From: Edaphochlamys debaryana | Taxonomy: Eukaryota > Chlorophyta > Chlorophyceae > Chlamydomonadales | Length of the DNA stretch: 64,000 nucleotides | Direction: 5' to 3' | Assembly (NCBI GenBank): GCA_016858145.1 | Contig: JAEHOE010000191.1 | Coordinates: forward strand, 117,358-181,357 | Shown here: in pieces, positions 55,601 through 64,000 of the stretch | Position numbering within the stretch: the stretch's first letter is position 1 | Layout: the number at the start of each line of letters is the position of its first letter | Made by a program: the position numbers and the translations under genes | The notes under the pieces: generated by a model | The model's input: only the letters and a program-made list of their open reading frames with translations | Database searches by the model: none | What the model was told of the DNA's origin: nothing

Positions 55601-58600
55601 CCCCCCCACCTTGTAGTTGTTGTTGTCCGTCGCCCCCCCCTCCCCGACCATGACCACGTAGTCCATCTGGAACAGGTCGCCGGGCAGCTCCAGGGCCAGC
55701 ACCCACCATTCCTGGCCGGCGGCGGCCTTTGGGGGTGGGTGGGGGGTGGGGGGTGAGGGTGTGTGGGGAGGGAGGAAGGGTGGACGGGGGAGGAGGGAGG
55801 TGGGAAAGGGGGCGGGAGGGGGGTGTTGATAGCTGAGCGGGATTGCGCCCCATCTTCCCGCCCTCGCACCTTTGCCTCATACACCCTATCTTGCCCCGAT
55901 CGCCCACCTTCCCCCTCTCCCCCTCTTGCCTCCATGCCCCCATCCCTCTTGCCTCCTCCCCCCCATCCCTCACCGCAATGCCCTGTGCCGGCTCCATGTC
56001 GAACACCACGATCTCCTCCCTGCCCCTCACCCCCCCCCCTCGCCTCTACCCCCTATCCCTCTTGCCTCCCCCCCCATCCCTCACCGCAATGCCCTGTGCC
56101 GGCTCCATGTCGAACACCACGATCTCCTCCCATTTGTTGAGCCCAGCCTTCAGCTGGAGCCGGGGCGTGGCGGGCAGGGGGCCGCGAGCCCGGTTGTAGT
56201 AGATGCGGACCGGGCGCCCCACGCTGCCGCCCTCTGGGGTTGCGGTAAGGGAAGGGAGAGGGAACGCAGCAGAGAACGGTGTGGCGGGGGAGGAGGAAGA
56301 GGAGGGGAAGGAGCATGGCTGGGCTGAAGAGGAGCGGAGGGGGGTTGACCTTATGTCCTTGGAGGGGACCGAAGGAGCTCCAGCAATACGCTCTGCCGTT
56401 GCACCCTGTCTCGCCTGCACTGGCAGCCCCATCCGCAAGCCTCGTCCTCAAACCTGAAGCCCCGTTCCACAACCCCTTCAGCCCCCTTGCTCGCTACACA
56501 CGGCCTCGGCCCGACTAACGCTCTCTACGTTTTGCCTTGGTCACCGGTACGCGAGCAGCCTCCGCCACACAAGTTCACCTCCTAGAAGCTAGAACCCACC
56601 CCCTTTGAAACGGCACCCCACCCACCTTCTGGCCAGGTGAAGACCAACTTGCCAGCCGCCACCGCCCTCTTCGCGAGGGCCGTGAGCTGGGCGGCGGTGG
56701 GGGCGGCTGCAGCGGCGGGGGCGGCAGGGGCCGCGGCGGGGGGCGGGGGGGCCGGCGGAGCGGCGGGGGCTGCCACGGCGGCCGGGGCGGGCGCGGGGGC
56801 AGGGGGCTTCGGCTTTGCCTGGGCCTGGGCCTGAGCCTGGACCTGGGCCCATGCTTGGGCCTGGGCCTGCGCCTGAGCTTGGGCCTGCGCCTGCTCCTGG
56901 GCCTGGGCTTGGGCCTTGGCCTGGGCCTTGGCCTGAGCCTGGGCCTGCGCTTGGGCCTGGGCCTGGGCCTGGGCCTGCGCCTTGGCTTGGGCCTGCTCCT
57001 GGGCCTTGGCTTCGGCCTGCTCCTGCTTCTTGTCCTCCTGTGAAACAGCAGAGGACGAGGGAAGGCGAAGCTGCTGGTCAGCTTCCCAACGCCTAGAGCT
57101 GCACGCCCCAACCCAGACCTTTCCAGCCCCCAACGTCCCCAGCCCCCAACGTCCCCAGAACCAATCTGCCCAGCTTACACCCCGCCCTGCCGTCTCCTCT
57201 CCATCTCCATCTCCATCTCCTCAACCACCTTGCCTGCTTATGCATCTCCTTGACGGCGGCGGTGGCAGCGGCGGAGGCCTCCGGGGCCGCCTCGGGGGCG
57301 CCCCCGGGCGGGGCGGCGTGCTGGGCGGCCCGCTTGACCGCCTGCTTGACGGTGTCCTCCGCCGACTCCTGCGGTTAGAGTGGGTCAAAGGGGTGGTGGG
57401 GTGTAAGGGGTTCAAGGGGTTCTATGAGGGCTGGCGTGGGGGCTGGCGTTGACGCTCGAGGGCGGTTCACGCGCCTCCTGCCTCGGTTGCACACCTGAAG
57501 CCCAGTTCCACCACAACTCATTGGCCCCCGTAACCCTCCCCCACACCTGTTCCCCACGCACACCTTGCCCCCTCTTCCCCTACCCCCCCTTGCCTGCCCC
57601 CCCTTACCTTGACCAGGGCGTTGCGGGCCTCCGCCAGGGCCATCCCCCCTCCCCTCTCTTGCCTCCCCCCCTCTTGCCTCCCCTCCCTCCCTCTTGCCTC
57701 TCTTGCCTCCCCCCCTGCCCCCTTTACCTTGACCAGGGCGTTGCGGGCCTCCGCCAGGGCCATCCCCCCTCCCCTCTCTTGCCTCCCCCCCCCTCTTGCC
57801 TCCCCTCCCTCCCTCTTGCCTCTCTTGCCTCCCCCCCTGCCCCCTTTACCTTGACCAGGGCGTTGCGGGCCTCCGCCAGGGCCATCCCCCCTCCCCTCTC
57901 TTGCCTCCCCCCCCTCTTGCCTCCCCTCCCTCCCTCTTGCCTCTCTGCCTCCCCCCCTGCCCCCTTTACCTTGACCAGGGCGTTGCGGGCCTCCGCCAGG
58001 GCCATCCCCACATCCTGGGACTGAAGCACCGAGGGGGGAGGCACCTCGGAGGCGGGGGGCTGGGGGGGAGGGGGGGGAGGTAGGGAAGGGAGGGAGGGAG
58101 GCCGACGCGGCAGGCGCGGAGGTCAGGTCGGGAGGGGGAGGCGGAGGCCGCGCAGCTTTCATCCCCACACCAGCACTGCCCTCTGCCCTTGACCATACCA
58201 GTCCCTTGGGCGTCTGCCCTCCCCCCCCGCTTCCCCGCTTTCCCCTGCCGCTCCACGTACCTTGGTGGGGCTCATGGACTCAGCAACCTGGGTGGGGGGT
58301 TGGACGGGTTGGGGACACCAGAGCGGGGCGGGTTAGGGACACCAGAGGGGCAGTTGTCTCCCCGAATTACGCACCTCCACGCTGGCCGCCACCAGCCGCT
58401 TCTCCGCCTCCAAGTTGATGGTCCCACCCATGCCCCTCTAACTATCCAAAACTATCCCGAGCTATCCAAAACCTGGCAAAAGTATCCCGCCACGCACCTC
58501 CACGCTGGCCGCCACCAGCTGCTTCTCCGCCTCCGTGGTGACCTCGGGGGCGGGGGGGGCGGGGGCGGCGGCGGGCTTGGGCCCGGCGGGGGGGGCGGCG

Positions 58601-60627
58601 CCGGGGGCGGGGGAGACCACCGCGGCGGCGGTGGCGGGCGGGGGGGAGGGGATGGCGTTGAAGGCCGCACGTGTGCGCTCCACCAGTCCCTGGTCAGACA
58701 GGCTGGACAGGACCTGACAGGAGGGGGGAGGGATGGGGCAGGCAGGGGGTTCCGTAACCGTAACCGTAACCGTCAGCGTCCTTCACAGGGGACCCCAGCC
58801 TCAAGCCATGGCCACGCAGCCCCAAAGCCCTGCCCCCGCCCTGCCGTACCCCATTCAACAAAGCCCCCACCCGTCTGCACGTACCGATCGGGTGACGAAT
58901 CCGCCCCGAGTAACCGACCGTAACCCATCGTAACCCATCGTAACCGCACCTGCTCCATGCGCGCCCGCGCCGCCTCCTTGTCCGCCGCCACCTCCAGCAG
59001 CAGCTCACGCAGGGCGTCGTTCTCCGCCCGCAGGCGCTGGGGTTGAGAGGATGGGATGGGTGGGTGGGTGGCGCGGGGTTCTGATTGCAGCGCCCCAACC
59101 TTTTCCTAACCCTTCCTCGCCCCGCCCTGCGCTGCCCGCACCCCCATCCACCCATTACCAGGCCCCCACCAGGCCCCCACCATCCACCCCCACCAGGCCC
59201 CCCTCAGGCTCCCCCGGGCCCCTGCCAGGCCCTGCTCCACGCACCCCCCCAGGCCCCCCCGGGCCCCCCCCCAGGCCCACCCCAGGCCCACCCCCAGGCG
59301 CCCCCCCACCTGCAGCGAGTCCCTGTTGCTCTCCGCCCTCCGCAGCGCCCGCACCAGGGCGTCCGCCTTGGCCGCCTGCGCTGCCGCCTCAGCGGAGGCC
59401 ATCTCGGCGGCGCGCTTGCTGGGGAGCAGGGAGGAAGGGGGGGTTAAGTGGTAAGAGGGGGGGAGGGGGTTAAGAGGGGAAAGGAGGGCACGGGCAGGGG
59501 GCGGAGGCCAGCTCGGCGGAGAGGAGGCGGATAGCAGGGGCAACGGGAGGCACACGTCGGTAGACCATTCCTGCCAGCTCCAAACCCCGCCGCCCCGCCC
59601 CATCCCCACCCCTGCCCCCGAGGCCGCTGCCTCCTGCCTGCCACCCAAGCGCCGCCAATCCACCCATTCCCCAACCCCCGCTCTTTCCCCCCCCCCCGCC
59701 ACCCACGTCTCCGGGTCCTGCCCCTTCGTTGCCGCCGCCGATGCCGCCTGCTTCTCCTCCGCCAGGCGCCGCGCTAGCTCGCGGGCGGCGTTGATCTTGG
59801 CGGCCATGGCCTTGTCAAAGGAGATCTGGTTCGGGGGGGGGGGTAGAGGCAAGAGGGATGGGAAGGGAGGGAGGGGGTGATCTTGGCGGCCATGGCCTTG
59901 TCAAAGGAGATCTGGTTTGTGGGGGGTAGAGGCAAGAGGGGAAGCAAGAGGGGAAGCAAGAGGGGTGGGGGGAGGCAAGAGGACCTGGTGCATAACGACG
60001 ACACAACTCCCGCCCACGTGCCTCAGCCATGCGGCTGGCGTGTTACGCGCGAATCCGCAAGACAGGTTAACAACCGGCCCCATAACCCGACCGGCTCCAC
60101 AACCGGCCCCACACCCCGAGTGCCTACCGGGCTGGAGGGTCCACGCGGCACGGCACTCTGCCCAGCCTCGGTGGCCGGGGGCTTGGTGGCGGTGGCGGCG
60201 CCGCCGCCACCCGTGGCAGAGGGCGGCGCGGCGGCGGGCTTGGCGCCGGAAGCGGGGGAGGGGGCGGGGGTGGGGCCCGAGGGGCCGGCGGAGCCGCCGG
60301 TGCGGGGAACAGCGCTGGGCCTGCGGAAAGCGGAACGCGGAATGCGGGGGAGGCCCGGGGAAGCGAGGGAGGATGAGCGGGTGGGAGGGGGAGGAGGGGG
60401 GGGGGGAGACACGCACGTGTATCCTCCCGATGCATTCGGCTCCGGAGCACTCGGCGAGCGCAGAGCAGTTGGGAGCTCCCCCAGGGCCCGCCGCCAGCGG
60501 AGAAGATTCCCAGCCCAGATCCTCAGCCCCCCTGTTCCCCCCCTGACCTCATGCCGGCTCGGGGTGGGGTGCGGCATGATTGGCGCACGCCGGGGCGGGC
60601 CCCCGGGAGCGGCCGGGACTGGAGCAT
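46658..60627 (-). CDS. SS3: Starch synthase III (CBM-GT5), plastidial
   Basis: Transfers glucose from ADP-glucose to growing starch chains in the chloroplast. Thirty-eight exons sum to 1406 residues (59707-59825 is exon 3; last exon 46658-46723). Start ATG 60627 gives an Arg/Pro/Ser-rich transit-like [19 protein letters not shown]. Residues 92-352 are helical and low complexity; 353-489 hold an Ala-Gln/Lys-rich array and LVFTWPE. Starch-binding modules: 490-578 ([40 protein letters not shown]), 653-789 ([30 protein letters not shown]) and about 840-955 ([21 protein letters not shown]). The GT5 domain starts near 965: [20 protein letters not shown] (ADP-glucose loop, Lys about 979), [23 protein letters not shown] (1298-1305) and KTGGLVDT (about 1319). 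It ends [18 protein letters not shown]. Intron 9 has a GC donor (CAG|GCAAGG). Many introns carry copies of exon edges. All key GT5 motifs are present. Confidence 0.95.
48414..48470 (-). repeat. Copy of SS3 exon 32 end in its intron
   Basis: The end of exon 32 (48531-48585, encoding [15 protein letters not shown]) recurs about 115 bases downstream with small indels, including the GGTGGGGTGCATGACGCG core. Confidence 0.8.
50205..50270 (-). repeat. 15-bp tandem units starting at SS3 exon 27 donor
   Basis: About four to five 15-base units (GTGCGTGGTTCTCGCTT-like on the minus strand) begin exactly at the GTGCGTG splice donor of exon 27 and continue into the intron. Confidence 0.7.
54427..54458 (-). 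repeat. Copy of SS3 exon 14 end in its intron
   Basis: It repeats the sequence for ELLAAARQ plus the following GT donor found at 54624-54655, nearly identically, 197 bases further into the intron. Confidence 0.85.
54955..55190 (-). repeat. 22-bp minisatellite in SS3 intron 13
   Basis: About ten copies of a 22-base unit (plus-strand core CTCTGCCCCTCCCACACACC) fill the intron. They begin within 10 bases of the exon 13 donor, whose sequence GTGTGTG resembles the unit. Confidence 0.95.
55425..55600 (-). repeat. Tandem array in SS3 intron 12
   Basis: About four copies of a 51-base unit (core CCCTGTCAGGTCCCTTCCCC, then GTCAGGCCCCTACC) lie immediately downstream of exon 12. Each unit contains CTGTCAGG on the plus strand. 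Confidence 0.9.
55969..56019 (-). repeat. Exact copy of SS3 exon 11 end in its intron
   Basis: Fifty-one bases ending exon 11 plus the GTGAGG donor (56080-56130) recur without a visible difference 111 bases further into the intron. The copy encodes [15 protein letters not shown]. Confidence 0.95.
57600..58015 (-). repeat. 120-bp tandem array carrying SS3 exon 8 end (4 copies)
   Basis: Four units about 120 bases apart (donors near 57606, 57726, 57848 and 57968) each contain the sequence for [12 protein letters not shown], then GTAAAG or GTAAGG. The unit at 57968 is the real end of exon 8; the other three lie in intron 8. The 41-base exon part looks identical in all four, while the spacer is G-rich. 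Confidence 0.95.
58369..58411 (-). repeat. Copy of SS3 exon 6 end in its intron
   Basis: Forty-three bases with one difference (coding [12 protein letters not shown], against [12 protein letters not shown] in exon 6 at 58492-58534) plus the GTGCGT donor recur 123 bases into the intron. No usable acceptor in the right phase precedes the copy, so it is not called as an exon. Confidence 0.9.
59879..59917 (-). repeat. Copy of SS3 exon 3 start and acceptor
   Basis: The acceptor and first 33 bases of exon 3 (CAG then [11 protein letters not shown], at 59792-59832) recur 86 bases upstream in transcript order. The upstream copy diverges after AAGATC and lacks a donor, so the 59825 acceptor is used in the model. 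Confidence 0.9.
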
Positions 60628-61759
60628 GGGTGGGGCGGATCCTGGGGGATCCGAGATGGTGAGTGGGGATAGGGTTGAGGAGCGGCGAGAAAGGGCGAGG
60701 CGGGGGTCAAAGCGGGGCGGGAGGTAGCACCGCGGCATGTGTTGTGAGGGAGGGGGTGCTAGCAGTGTTGCAGCACGCGTGGGAGGGGCGGACGCGGCAA
60801 CACGGGGCGGAGTGGCGGGCGGCAGGGGCGGCGGAGGGTGGGGTGTGTTCGTGTAAGGGGGTAAGGGACACACACACGAGTAGGGTGGGGATAAGGCACC
60901 GCGCCGCTGACGGGCTGCATCCCTCAGCTGCAAGCGACTGACTCGAGTAGCTCGAGTCTTGAAGCCGGGCGCAGACAGGGCGTGGCCAAGTGGGGTTTCC
61001 GGGGTGCAGGTAAAAAGTGCACGGCCCGACACCGACAGGCCAAGCGCCGGTCGCCCTATCCGCCCAGTCGGCTGGGGGATCGAAGTCGCGCATTGCGGCA
61101 TCGGAACCCGGTGCAATGCGATGGAGGGGAGGCCGCCTGGCGCTGAGTCACTCTCGCAGAATCGTCGCCGGTCGCTGCTTGGGGGCGCCTTTTGTGCGCC
61201 AGAGGCCCGCCGCGAGCCAACGCATCGCGTTTCTGTGGGCTTGAGCGCATGCCGGAGCCAGCGATGCTCTCCGCGGGGCACGGCCGGGCCGGTCAGCCAA
61301 CAAGCCCTTGCCATGGCCATGGCCCCAGCGCCCACCTGCTATGCCAGCTCAGGTGGGTAGATCAGAAGACAGAACCTCCTCCCGTAGAAGCCCTGAAACA
61401 GGGCTCACAACGCGCCCAAAAGCGCGAGGGATGCTGCACAGTTCCGACGAGTCGCCGCCTATGCAGCAAGCGCGTCAAAGTGGCCTGGTTTGAAGCACGG
61501 ATCTCGGAGCAGCTACGGGGCTTTCTGGGTCGGCCTGTGGAGGGCTCGTTGGGTGGGGGTGCTGACGGGGGCTATGGATTGCACTGCATTGAGCGGCGCT
61601 CGAAGCCCCTGCGCTGCCCGCTGAATTGCTGCCCAGCACCATCCCAAATTGCCTCCTCTACGCTGAACCTGCCTTGCCCCGCCACACTGCAGTCTAGCGC
61701 GAGCCCTGCCCCTTCAACGAATTGCCCGCGAACCGCCCTATCCTTCAGTCACCGGCACG
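60628..61759. promoter_or_regulatory. Divergent intergenic region SS3/61760 gene
   Basis: This 1.1 kb region separates head-to-head starts and must contain both 5' regions. A minus-strand open frame reaches back to about 61335, in frame with the SS3 start, but its composition is not coding-like and it is treated as leader sequence. No core promoter motif was recognised. Confidence 0.4.
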
Positions 61760-63239
61760 ATGAGCAGCCTCGCCGCGCGCAAGCTCGCGGGTTCAACTGC
61801 GTCCTGCTCTGGGCGCTCGCTCGCGCCCGTCGCTGCTCGGCGTGGCGCGCGGAGCAGTCTCAAAGTCTATGCCGTCAACTATGACCCCGAGAACCTGTTC
61901 GGCAAGTCTCCCCCGGCCCCGGGCGTCATCCAGCGTCGCATGCAGCAGAAGATGATGCAGGAGAACAAGGAGTTCGCGGCCCAGATGCAGCGGGCCAAGG
62001 ACGATGTCCGCCGCCAAGTCCTGCTGCGTCGCGAGGCTCGCAACGTTCCCACCGACGACCTCGAGCTCATCGAGTTCATGCTGAACACGGGTGGGAGGGG
62101 GCAGGGGGGCGCGCTAGGGAGCACTCACGAGACCGGGGAGACGCTCGGGGGGTGACAAAACCGTTGCAACAGGCCCCCGCCCGTCCGTGTCAAACCCTGG
62201 CACCGAAACGTCAGCCGCCCGCGCCCCTGTCCCTGCCAACCCCCCCTTCATCCCCCCCTTCATCCCCCCCTTCACTCCCCCAGAGGCTGAGGACATGGAG
62301 TTCGAGGTGGCCCGCTGCCGCCCCCGCTTCACGCCCGCCTTCTTCGCCAAGCTCTCGACCATCATTGGACAGGAGCGGTTCGCGGCCAAGCCCGACCAGG
62401 TGGGGGGCTTGGGGGTGGGGGGGTAGGTGGGAGAAGAGAGAGAACGGAGGGGGGAGGGGGAAAGGGGAGAGGGGAGGAACGGAAAGGAAAGGAAAGGGGA
62501 GCCGGGCCAGCCAGGTGGGGTAGTGTGAAGAGGCGGGAGGGGGCGGAGGAAAGGAGAGATGAGCGTCAGCAGACAGGGCGAGGGGTGGCAGGGGGGTGGG
62601 GTGCACACAAGGGGGGGGAGGGAACGCGGCCGGTCTCCCCATCCTCCCCTATCCCCCCACCTCACCCCACACCCTCCCTGCCCCCCCCCTTTGCTCTTCC
62701 CCCCCAGGAGCGGCTCGCCGAGCTGGACACGCTGCGGCAGTACCTGGAGGAGGGCGTGGAGGCGATCGACAAGGCGGTGGGTAAGACGGCCTCGGCGGCG
62801 GAGCGGCTCAAGAAGCTGCTGACTGCCAAGGACAAGAAGGAGTGCATCCTGGTGGGGAGGATGAGGGGGAAGGGGGGGATGAGGGGACGGGGGGAGGGCT
62901 GGGGGGAGGGGAGGGGAGGGACGGTTTGACGGGTGGAAGAGGGAGGGAGCCACCTTGAAGCGATGGCAGAGGACTAAGTTGGAGTGGGGTATAGACTGGC
63001 ACACCCACTCAGAGACACCCAGAGACTCACTTACCCTCCCGTCCTGTCCTCTCCCCCCTCTCCCCCCTTCCCCCCTGCCCCCCTGACAGGAGATGGCGGC
63101 CGCGAACGAGATCGACCAGGCCCTGATCGATCTGCTGACTCAGAACATCGAGGCCGCCAAGGCCGCGGATCAGACCGCCCCCGCCGAGTTTATGGAGAAG
63201 GTCAAGCAGGCCGTGAGCAAGTACCTGGTGACCGTCTAA
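61760..63239 (+). CDS. Conserved plastid-type protein of unknown function
   Basis: Four exons, 61760-62090, 62284-62399, 62708-62851 and 63090-63239, give 246 residues. The first 35 residues (MSSLAARKLAGSTASCSGRS onward) are Ser/Ala/Arg-rich without acids, like a chloroplast transit peptide, ending near ARRGARSSLKVYA. The mature part is mostly helical and charged: GVIQRRMQQKMMQENKEFAA, PTDDLELIEFMLN, VARCRPRFTPAFFAKLSTII, ERLAELDTLRQYLEEGVEAI, ASAAERLKKLLTAKDKKE and NEIDQALIDLLTQNIEAAKA. The pattern resembles an uncharacterised land-plant chloroplast family (my recollection is At4g37920-like), not an enzyme I can name. Splice sites are canonical and phases consistent. It has no membrane segment. 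Confidence 0.83.
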
Positions 63240-64000
63240 GGATCCTGGATTCTACAGGATCCAGCGGGGCAGGATCCAGGATCTGGGATTCACGCATCTG
63301 GGTCACTTCGTCCAAGATCTGCCTGCAGCCCTGCCGTAGCCCGGGGCACGGCGGGGACCGGCGGCGGACGTGTCCTCAGCAGGGGCCGTGCCCCAACAGC
63401 GGGGGGCAGCACGGGGGCTCGTGTGGAGGGAGGGGGAGCTGGAGTGGGGGCGTCGGCCGGCCTGGGCCTGGGCTTGGGCCTGGGCCTGGGCTTGGGCCTG
63501 GGCGTGGGCCTGGGCCTGAACTCGCGCGGACCGGACAGCACAGGCAGGGGGACAGCACAGCGGCAGGGAGGGGCAACGGAGAGCGCACGGCAGTGGCGGC
63601 ACGTGACAGGCCTCGGAGCCCGGAGCCAGCCGCGACGAGGAGGGACTTCGGAACACCTTCCCCACTCGAGGAGAGGGGGGACTAAGCATGGACCCGCAGC
63701 GAGCGAAGGGCGGCAGGAGCGGGGGGCCTCCGCTGCTCCTGCTTGGAGCTCTGCCCGGAGCCGGCATCTGTGGAGGAAGCGGCGAGCTGGGGGGACCGAC
63801 TGGCGAGCTGGGGCCCGTCGAGGAGAGGCCTGGGCCTGGGCCTGGGCCTGGGCCTGAGGCCGGATCTTGGGACCCCCCTGGGCGCTGTCTTGGAGCTCGG
63901 CTCGACCCTGGGCCCCAGGGTGGGCCCTGGGCTGCCGGGCTGACGTGGCGCGCGGGGCCCCGGCGGTCCAAGCCGGCGGTGGCGGGAGGCGACTGGGAAG
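63240..64000. other. 3' flank with GGGCCT repeats
   Basis: After the stop come a short GGATCC-rich palindromic stretch (63240-63290) and hexamer runs of GGGCCT/GGGCTT at about 63461-63525 and 63825-63860. Frames here are repeat-driven, and no gene was recognised before the window ends. Confidence 0.4.

Noticed and set aside
60628..61335. Extension of the starch synthase N-terminus back to about 61335
   Set aside because: The frame is open, but its codon use is not coding-like, and the ATG at 60627 already gives a good transit-like start.

Overview
The window is nuclear DNA of a GC-rich green alga, most likely a volvocine (Chlamydomonas-like) species. Evidence: dense small phase-consistent introns with CAG|GTG-type donors and G-rich bodies, strong G/C third-position bias, Ala/Gln/Pro low-complexity runs, a MOT2-type molybdate transporter, a CBM-bearing plastid starch synthase III, and an L1-like LINE. 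The species cannot be fixed from the sequence. Exon joins below were read by eye; every multi-exon model sums to a whole number of codons.

Layout. 198-1923 (-): 5' part of an Msp1/ATAD1 AAA ATPase, running off the left edge. 2848-8264 (+): MFSD5/MOT2 transporter, 12 exons. 9323-11058 (+): small LYR-motif protein, 2 exons. 13421-16843 (+): unrecognised 794-residue protein rich in Pro/Ala/Gln. 16844-20579: no convincing gene, but a decayed LINE tail. 20580-23905 (-): isopentenyl phosphate kinase, 8 exons. 24579-28896 (+): ERV46/ERGIC3 cargo receptor, 9 exons. 29900-35913 (-): LINE with an intact 1576-residue endonuclease/reverse-transcriptase ORF and an ORF1. 36941-37450 and 42281-42792 (+): two small related genes with an RxLFG-EIEDFF signature resembling the cyclin-binding half of Kip/KRP CDK inhibitors. 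46658-60627 (-): starch synthase III, 38 exons, 1406 residues. 61760-63239 (+): plastid-type conserved protein of unknown role, 4 exons.

The genes are ordinary housekeeping neighbours (outer-membrane protein extraction, molybdate uptake, mitochondrial assembly, isoprenoid supply, ER-Golgi traffic, starch synthesis) and form no operon-like unit. Three pairs are head-to-head and may share promoters: ATAD1/MOT2, IPK/ERV46 and SS3/61760.

The most unusual signal is structural. In at least ten introns a short copy of the neighbouring exon edge, with its splice site, sits inside the intron, sometimes as a tandem array. The second point of interest is the pair of small RxLFG proteins, both predicted to stop just where the CDK-binding NFD segment would begin.
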